From: Brevundimonas subvibrioides
Lineage (GTDB): Bacteria; Pseudomonadota; Alphaproteobacteria; Caulobacterales; Caulobacteraceae
Assembly (NCBI RefSeq): GCF_002280785.1
Contig: NZ_NCEQ01000003.1
Span: forward strand, 248,001 to 312,000
Reading direction: 5' to 3'
Length of the DNA: 64,000 nt
Shown here: positions 57,693-64,000 of the stretch, piece by piece
Numbering within the stretch: position 1 is the first letter of the stretch
How the letters are laid out: each line of letters begins with the position of its first letter
Notes under the pieces: model-generated
Database searches by the model: none
Seen by the model: the letters and a program-made list of their open reading frames with translations, nothing else
What the model was told of the DNA's origin: nothing
Program-made: the position numbers and the translations under genes

Positions 57693-59557
57693 CAGGCCGC
57701 GACTGCCGCTTTTTTCACATGGGACAGCAGGGCCGTAAGCGCACCGGGGGTCACCCCCTCGATGCGACCGGCCTGGCCGAGGGTGCGCGGTCGCACGAGC
57801 GACAGCTTCTCCCGAACCTCGTGCGACAGGCCGCCGATCGCCGCATAGTCGAGGTTGGCCGGAAGCATCAGGGCCTCCTCGCGGCGCAGGGCCTCGGCGT
57901 CGGCGGTCTGACGATCCAGATAGCCGGCATAGCCCGCGTCGATCTCGACCTGTTCGCGCACGGCCGGGCTCCAGTCGCCGATGACGGGGTAGGCCGCCGC
58001 GAAGGCGGACAGATCGACGCCCGGATAGGCCAGCAGATCGCGCATCGACCGGCGCTGGCCGTCCGCATTGACGGCGATGCCGAGCGCCTGGGCCTCATTG
58101 GGCGTGAACCGGGTCTCGCGAACGAGGTGGGTGGCATGGGTCAGGGCCTCGGCCTTGGTCCCGAAGGCGAGCTGACGCTCTGAAGAGACGATGCCAGCCT
58201 CAATGCCAAGCGGGGTCAACCGTTGATCGGCGTTGTCGGCGCGGAGAGTCAACCTGTACTCGGCGCGGCTGGTGAACATCCGGTAGGGCTCGGTCACACC
58301 ACGCGTGACCAGATCGTCGATCATCACACCGATATAGGCCTGATCCCGCCCCAGCACGATTTCCGGGGATCCGGCGGCGGCGCGGGCGGCGTTGAGACCG
58401 GCAATCAACCCTTGAGCGCCTGCCTCCTCATACCCGGTCGTACCGTTGATCTGACCGGCCAGATAGAGGCCCGGACGGCGCTTGACCTCCAGCGCCGGGG
58501 TCAGTTCGCGCGGATCGACATAATCGTACTCGATCGCATAGCCGAAGCGGAACACCTCGACCTTCTCCAGCCCCGGCATGGTGCGCAGGAAGGCGGTCTG
58601 CGTCTCCGGCGAGACCGAGGTGGAGATGCCGTTCGGATAGACGGTCGGATCGTCCAGACCCTCGGGCTCGAGGAAGACCTGGTGAGAGGTCTTGTCGGCG
58701 AAGCGGACGACCTTGTCCTCGATCGAGGGGCAATAGCGCGGACCAACCCCGGTCAGCTTGCCGCCATAGACGGCGCTTTCACCGAGATTGGCGGCGATGA
58801 TCGCATGGGTCTCTTCGGTCGTATGGGTGATGCCGCAGGCGATCTGGGGCACATCGATTTGGTCGGTCAGGAAGCTGAACGGCACGGGCTCGGCATCGGC
58901 CGCCTGCATCTCCAGCCGGTCCCAGCCGATGGTGCGGCCGTCGAGGCGTGCAGGGGTTCCGGTCTTCAGCCGCCCCATCTGCAGTCCGGCGCCATAGAGG
59001 TCGGCGGCAAGACCCGTCGAGGGCGCCTCGCCATGACGGCCGGCGGGAATCCGCTCGTCGCCGCGATGGATGACGCCGTTGAGGAAGGTGCCGGTCGTCA
59101 GGACCACAGCGCCCGCGCGGAGCGAGAGACCCTCCCCGGTCGTGACGCCGACGACGCGCGACCCGTCGAGGATCAGGGCCTCGGCCGTGCCGGCCATCAG
59201 GGTCAGGTTGGGGTAATCGGCCAGCTCGGCCTGCATGGCCTCGCGGTACAGGCGCCGGTCGATCTGGCTGCGAGGGCCGCGCACGGCGGCGCCCTTGGAG
59301 CGGTTCAGCAGACGAAACTGGATGCCGGCCTTGTCGCCGAGCCGACCCATCAGGCCGTCGAGGGCATCGATCTCGCGGACCAGATGGCCCTTGCCCAGGC
59401 CGCCGATTGCCGGGTTGCAGCTCATCTCGCCTACGGTTTCGAGCGTCTGGGTCAACAGCAGGGTGCGGGCCCCGGCGCGCGCGGACGCCGCGGCGGCCTC
59501 GCAGCCGGCATGGCCGCCGCCGATCACGATGACGTCGAAGGAAGAGGGGGAGCTCAT
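57692..59557 (-). CDS. mnmG: tRNA uridine 5-carboxymethylaminomethyl modification enzyme MnmG
   Basis: FAD protein that with MnmE modifies U34 of several tRNAs. About 621 residues: [97 protein letters not shown] and [15 protein letters not shown] 59557 (MSSPSSFDV) preferred; the frame continues to 59602. The neighbour mnmE encodes its partner. Confidence 0.95.
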   Translation of the reverse strand: MSSPSSFDVIVIGGGHAGCEAAAASARAGARTLLLTQTLETVGEMSCNPAIGGLGKGHLVREIDALDGLMGRLGDKAGIQFRLLNRSKGAAVRGPRSQIDRRLYREAMQAELADYPNLTLMAGTAEALILDGSRVVGVTTGEGLSLRAGAVVLTTGTFLNGVIHRGDERIPAGRHGEAPSTGLAADLYGAGLQMGRLKTGTPARLDGRTIGWDRLEMQAADAEPVPFSFLTDQIDVPQIACGITHTTEETHAIIAANLGESAVYGGKLTGVGPRYCPSIEDKVVRFADKTSHQVFLEPEGLDDPTVYPNGISTSVSPETQTAFLRTMPGLEKVEVFRFGYAIEYDYVDPRELTPALEVKRRPGLYLAGQINGTTGYEEAGAQGLIAGLNAARAAAGSPEIVLGRDQAYIGVMIDDLVTRGVTEPYRMFTSRAEYRLTLRADNADQRLTPLGIEAGIVSSERQLAFGTKAEALTHATHLVRETRFTPNEAQALGIAVNADGQRRSMRDLLAYPGVDLSAFAAAYPVIGDWSPAVREQVEIDAGYAGYLDRQTADAEALRREEALMLPANLDYAAIGGLSHEVREKLSLVRPRTLGQAGRIEGVTPGALTALLSHVKKAAVAA

Positions 59558-59653
59558 AGGCCGGGACATAGGCGAGATGGGCCGAAAAGGCCACTCACAC
59601 ATAAATCTGGCGCTGACGCCCGACGCGGGGCGTCGCCCCGCCTGAGCGGGATG

Positions 59654-59669
59654 TGTTTCACGTGAAACA
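59654..59669. promoter_or_regulatory. parS site 2 (mnmG-mnmE gap)
   Basis: TGTTTCACGTGAAACA, a perfect parS, extended by one more paired base on each side (59653-59670). Confidence 0.95.
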
Positions 59670-59691
59670 CGCCGGGCGGCCGGTGGCCAAC

Positions 59692-60987
59692 CTACTTGCC
59701 GATACAGAAGGTCGAGAACACTTCGCCGAGGATCTCCTCGACCCCGACCGCGCCCGTGACCCGGCCCAGGGCGTCAGCGGCCCGGCGCAGATCGTCACCC
59801 GCCAACTCAGGCGCCGTCGTCAGGTGGCTCCGCGCCGCCTGAGCCATCGTCGCGGCTTCTGACACCCTGCGCCGATGGCGTTCGCGGGTCACCGCCGGAA
59901 AGTCCGCGCCGGACAGATCCCGGGCCAGTCGGGCAGCAAGCGCATCGTGCAGATCGCGCAGACCCTGGCCTGTCACAGCGCTGACGGCGAGGCCCGCCCC
60001 CGAGGCCGGTGAGAGGTCGGCCTTGGTCCAGACGGTGACGTCGTCAGGCCGGGCGAAGGCGGCGGCGTCCCCTTCGGGATCGCCCGGAGCCCGGACCCAA
60101 AGGCGCAGATCGGCGGTGCTGGCGCGGGCGCGGGCGCGACGGACACCCTCGGCCTCGACGGGGTCCTGGCTCTCGCGCAGGCCGGCCGTGTCGGACAGGG
60201 TCACGGCATAGCCGCCGATGACGAGGTCGGCGTCGAGCACGTCGCGCGTCGTGCCTGCGATGGGGGTGACGATGGCGGCCTCCCGCTCGACGAGGGCGTT
60301 GAACAGGGCCGACTTGCCGGCGTTAGTCTCGCCGATCAGGACGATGCGATAGCCCTCACGCACGCGCCGGCCCCGGTCGGCGTCGGCCAGGGCGCCGTTC
60401 AGGTCGGCGGTCAGGCGATCAAGCACCGGACCGGCGGATGAGGCCAGATGGTCGGGGACGTCCTCGTCCGGGAAGTCGATCTCGGCCTCGACGAGGGCGA
60501 GGGCCGTCAGCAGGTCGCGGCGGAAACCGGCGTAGGTCTGGCTGAGGGCGCCGTCGAGCTGACCCAGGGCCTGGGCCGCCTGGGCCGAGGTCTCCGCGTC
60601 GATCAGGTCGGCGACCGCCTCGGCCTGGGCCAGATCCATGCGGCCGTTCTCGAAGGCGCGGCGGGTGAACTCTCCCGGTTCGGCGGGGCGCAGGCCGAGA
60701 TCGATCAGGGCGGTGGAGACGGCGTCGATGACGGCGCGGCCGCCGTGCAGGTGGAGTTCGGCGCAGTCCTCGCCGGTATAGGAGTTCGGGCCGGGAAAGC
60801 GAAGGACGAGGGCCTGGTCGAGGATCGCGCCGCCGTGTTGCAGAATCCGCAGGGCGGCGAGGCGAGGTTTCAGGCCGGGCGCGCCGAGGGCTCTGAGGGC
60901 CTGATCCGTCGCCGGGCCCGACAGACGCAGGATGGCGATGGCCCCCCGGCCCGGAGGGGTGGCGAGGGCGAAGACGGTGTCGGTCAT
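59692..60987 (-). CDS. mnmE: tRNA modification GTPase MnmE
   Basis: 431 residues. N-terminal folate-binding domain starting [44 protein letters not shown], then the G domain with P loop [22 protein letters not shown], and the C-terminal CIGK carrying the conserved cysteine. ATG 60987 is the correct start. An in-frame extension to 61086 is encoded by a palindromic repeat, whose end also supplies GGAG 7 nt before the ATG. Confidence 0.95.
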   Translation of the reverse strand: MTDTVFALATPPGRGAIAILRLSGPATDQALRALGAPGLKPRLAALRILQHGGAILDQALVLRFPGPNSYTGEDCAELHLHGGRAVIDAVSTALIDLGLRPAEPGEFTRRAFENGRMDLAQAEAVADLIDAETSAQAAQALGQLDGALSQTYAGFRRDLLTALALVEAEIDFPDEDVPDHLASSAGPVLDRLTADLNGALADADRGRRVREGYRIVLIGETNAGKSALFNALVEREAAIVTPIAGTTRDVLDADLVIGGYAVTLSDTAGLRESQDPVEAEGVRRARARASTADLRLWVRAPGDPEGDAAAFARPDDVTVWTKADLSPASGAGLAVSAVTGQGLRDLHDALAARLARDLSGADFPAVTRERHRRRVSEAATMAQAARSHLTTAPELAGDDLRRAADALGRVTGAVGVEEILGEVFSTFCIGK

Positions 60988-60989
60988 TA

Positions 60990-61125
60990 TGTTTCTCCAC
61001 CCCCGTTGGGGGAGGTGGCTCGAAGCGAAGCGGAGAGACGAAGGGGGTCCGCCCCGGTGTCGGTGTCTGCGGACTGCCCCCTCCACCCCTTCGTGGTCCC
61101 CCTCCCCCGCCGGGGGAGGAGACGT
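60990..61125. repeat. Palindromic repeat copy 10, touching the mnmE start
   Basis: TCTCCACCCCCGTTGGGGGAGG at the left and CCTCCCCCGCCGGGGGAGGAGAC at the right; inner arms GACGAAGGGGGTCCGCCCC and ACTGCCCCCTCC. On the minus strand it ends in GGAG just before the mnmE ATG. Confidence 0.8.
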
Positions 61126-61129
61126 TTGT

Positions 61130-61366
61130 TCACTTCGGCGTCGTCACCGCGGCCTGCATGAGCTGACGGAACTGGTCCTGGGCCTGGAGGCCGAAGCTGG
61201 TCCAGGTCTTCATCAGCTCTTCGGGCTGCATGGCCGACATGTTGGCGTCCATCCGCTTCTGCATCTCGGCGACGAGATGGTCGTTCAGCGGCTGGACGTC
61301 GGGCAGGCCGAGGAAATGGCGCGCCTCCGCCGGCGTGCATTCGACTTCGACATTCACCTTCATCAC
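61130..61366 (-). CDS. DUF6489-type small protein
   Basis: A 78-residue protein: MKVNVEVECTPAEARHFLGL, PDVQPLNDHLVAEMQKRMDA, MQPEELMKTWTSFGLQAQD. Widespread conserved alphaproteobacterial family; the second half resembles phasin-like helices. Tandem ATGs at 61366 and 61363. A perfect parS lies 9 bp upstream. Confidence 0.8.
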   Translation of the reverse strand: MMKVNVEVECTPAEARHFLGLPDVQPLNDHLVAEMQKRMDANMSAMQPEELMKTWTSFGLQAQDQFRQLMQAAVTTPK

Positions 61367-61374
61367 GGTCTCCC

Positions 61375-61390
61375 TGTTTCACGTGAAACA
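61375..61390. promoter_or_regulatory. parS site 3 (upstream of the DUF6489 gene)
   Basis: TGTTTCACGTGAAACA, perfect consensus, in the 45-bp gap after rho. Confidence 0.95.
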
Positions 61391-61411
61391 TAGGCCAGAC
61401 CCGACCGTTCG

Positions 61412-62845
<1,434 letters not shown>

Positions 62846-63083
62846 GTCGGAGCTCTGGATTCACGCCGTCACGGCCCGGCGTCGAGAGACGTCAGGCGGG
62901 GACGGATGGTCCCCCGGGCGGGCCGGAGGATGACGAAGGCCTTGCGGCCGGGTGGGAGGGCGTCGGGTCCGAAGGCGGCAAGTTGGCCAGCGATCGGTCG
63001 TCGCGAAGAGAAGGGCAGCGTCGCGAACGACGCCTCACCGTCAGCGGAACCACATTCCGGGCCTGTGGGTCAAGCGTCGCGGC

Positions 63084-63548
63084 TCAGAACGTCCACTCGG
63101 TCGTCACCGACAGGACCATGATAATGGCCAGCACGAACGGGATTTCGTTGGTCATGCGCCAGAAGCGGCCCGCCCTCGTCGAGGTCCCGGCAGCGATCCG
63201 CTTGCGTTCGGCCGACAGGAAGCCGTGCCAGCCGGCCAGCAGGAAGACGCCGGCCAATTTGGTCACCATCCATGGCTCCGCCAGAAAAGCCCATCCCCGC
63301 ATCTCAACGTCCAGATAGATGAGCCAGCCGCCAAACACGAAGGCCAGGGTCATGGCCGGATTGACGATGATGCGCAGCAGTCGTGCCTGCCACAGCCGCA
63401 GCAGGGTCTGCATCTCCGACTTCAACGGCTCGGGCTTGCCGTTCTGCTCGGCGTCATAGGCGTAGAGGCGGGGCAGGAACAGCATCCCGGCCATCCAGGC
63501 GATGACCGCCAGGATGTGCAGGCCGCGCGCCAGATCGTACCCGTTCAT
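63084..63548 (-). CDS. hemJ: HemJ-type protoporphyrinogen oxidase
   Basis: A 154-residue inner-membrane protein with four helices: LARGLHILAVIAWMAGMLFL PRLY, KSEMQTLLRLWQARLLRIIV NPAM, WMVTKLAGVFLLAGWHGFLS and FWRMTNEIPFVLAIIMVLSV. The first-helix His and the RLW/K motifs are HemJ marks. ATG 63548 overlaps the hemH stop (ATGA), placing the last two steps of haem synthesis in one transcript. Confidence 0.9.
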   Translation of the reverse strand: MNGYDLARGLHILAVIAWMAGMLFLPRLYAYDAEQNGKPEPLKSEMQTLLRLWQARLLRIIVNPAMTLAFVFGGWLIYLDVEMRGWAFLAEPWMVTKLAGVFLLAGWHGFLSAERKRIAAGTSTRAGRFWRMTNEIPFVLAIIMVLSVTTEWTF

Positions 63549-64000
63549 ACGGCCTCGGCCTGGAAGGGACAGGCCTTCCACCGCGCCTGACAGCCGGGTC
63601 CGAAGGGCGCCGTCCCGGTGCGGTCGAGGCTGTCGGTCACGGCCTGGGCCAGGGCGGCGATGAAGGTTTCCGCCACGCCGACGGCGGGCGCCCGGAGATA
63701 GGGATGCAGACCGGCTTCGTGGGCCAATTCGCCGTATTCGATGTCGAGCTCGACCAGGGTCTCGATGTGTTCCGAGACGAAGGCGATCGGGGTGACGACA
63801 ACGCCGACACCGTCGGCTGCGGCCTGTTTGATCGCATCCGGGGTCGAGGGGCCCAGCCATTTCATCGGCCCGACCCTGCTCTGATAGCACAGGGCCCAGT
63901 CCTGCAATCCGGCGGCCTCGGCGACAGCAGACACCGTCGATTCGATCTGTTCCTGATAGGGATCGCCTTGAGCCACCAGCTTCTCGGGAATGCCGTGGGC
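63545..64000 (-). CDS. hemH: Ferrochelatase, N-terminal part beyond the window
   Basis: Inserts iron into protoporphyrin IX. Only the C-terminal ~150 residues are present, open to the window edge: AHGIPEKLVAQGDPYQEQIE, YQSRVGPMKWLGPSTPDAI, VVTPIAFVSEHIETLVELDI EYGELA. The conserved histidine (AHGIP) and glutamate (SEHIETL) of the active site are visible. Confidence 0.92.
   Translation of the reverse strand, partial: AHGIPEKLVAQGDPYQEQIESTVSAVAEAAGLQDWALCYQSRVGPMKWLGPSTPDAIKQAAADGVGVVVTPIAFVSEHIETLVELDIEYGELAHEAGLHPYLRAPAVGVAETFIAALAQAVTDSLDRTGTAPFGPGCQARWKACPFQAEAV

Noticed and set aside
60988..61086. N-terminal extension of mnmE
   Set aside because: Encoded by the palindromic repeat; the conserved start [13 protein letters not shown] and GGAG spacing define ATG 60987.

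Overview
The window is high-GC alphaproteobacterial chromosome, most likely a Caulobacteraceae member close to Brevundimonas. Grounds for this: the origin-proximal gene order hemH-hemJ / rho / mnmE-mnmG-rsmG-parA-parB / holA-lptE-leuS with parS sites; NtrZ-, CenR- and ProXp-ala-like proteins; a SOS-box-controlled higBA; a ROSE-type thermometer before a small heat-shock gene; and an SQD1-type UDP-sulfoquinovose synthase. The taxon is inferred from gene content and not from any search.

Layout. 1-3.8 kb: an M16 peptidase cut by the window edge, then a terminase pair of gene-transfer-agent type (small and large subunit) without the other packaging genes in view. 3.9-6.5 kb: an accessory patch between the terminase and groESL. 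It holds two toxin-antitoxin loci (a broken higB with intact higA, and an intact Phd-type/vapC pair). Each toxin-antitoxin locus runs directly into a duplicated copy of the 3' end of groEL; one of these copies is joined in frame to a serralysin C-terminal (RTX) fragment. 6.7-8.7 kb: groES and groEL, which read as one uninterrupted open frame under a CIRCE operator. 8.8-25.7 kb: mixed housekeeping and envelope genes (pgi, dsbD, a lone Flp pilin, mutT, LysE exporter, two exported methyltransferase-like paralogues, hsp20, two long pentapeptide-repeat proteins, a deletion-form RibD, gpmA). 25.9-35.6 kb: sugar-phosphate and nucleotide-sugar metabolism (phosphohexomutase, glmM, glmS, galU, sqdB). 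35.8-49.4 kb: ProX editing enzyme, thioredoxin-TPR, LON-domain protein, UbiH-type hydroxylase, ftsK, lolA, xth, SLC13 permease, CenR-like regulator, yggS, thiE, ntrZ. 50-64 kb: leuS-lptE-holA facing parB-parA-rsmG-mnmG-mnmE, then rho, hemJ and hemH.

A family of long imperfect inverted repeats (about 45-175 bp, ends of the type GGAGGTGG / CCACCTCC) lies in at least ten places. Most copies are intergenic. Two lie in frame inside the terminase large-subunit gene, and one ends where the ribosome-binding site of mnmE is. No CRISPR array, tRNA, rRNA, integrase or transposase was recognised.

Most unusual: (1) the apparent GroES-GroEL fusion; (2) serial duplication of the groEL 3' end with a toxin-antitoxin locus next to each copy; (3) palindromic repeats inside coding sequence; (4) a repeat-rich operator over a perfect TATAAT in front of the pentapeptide-repeat operon.
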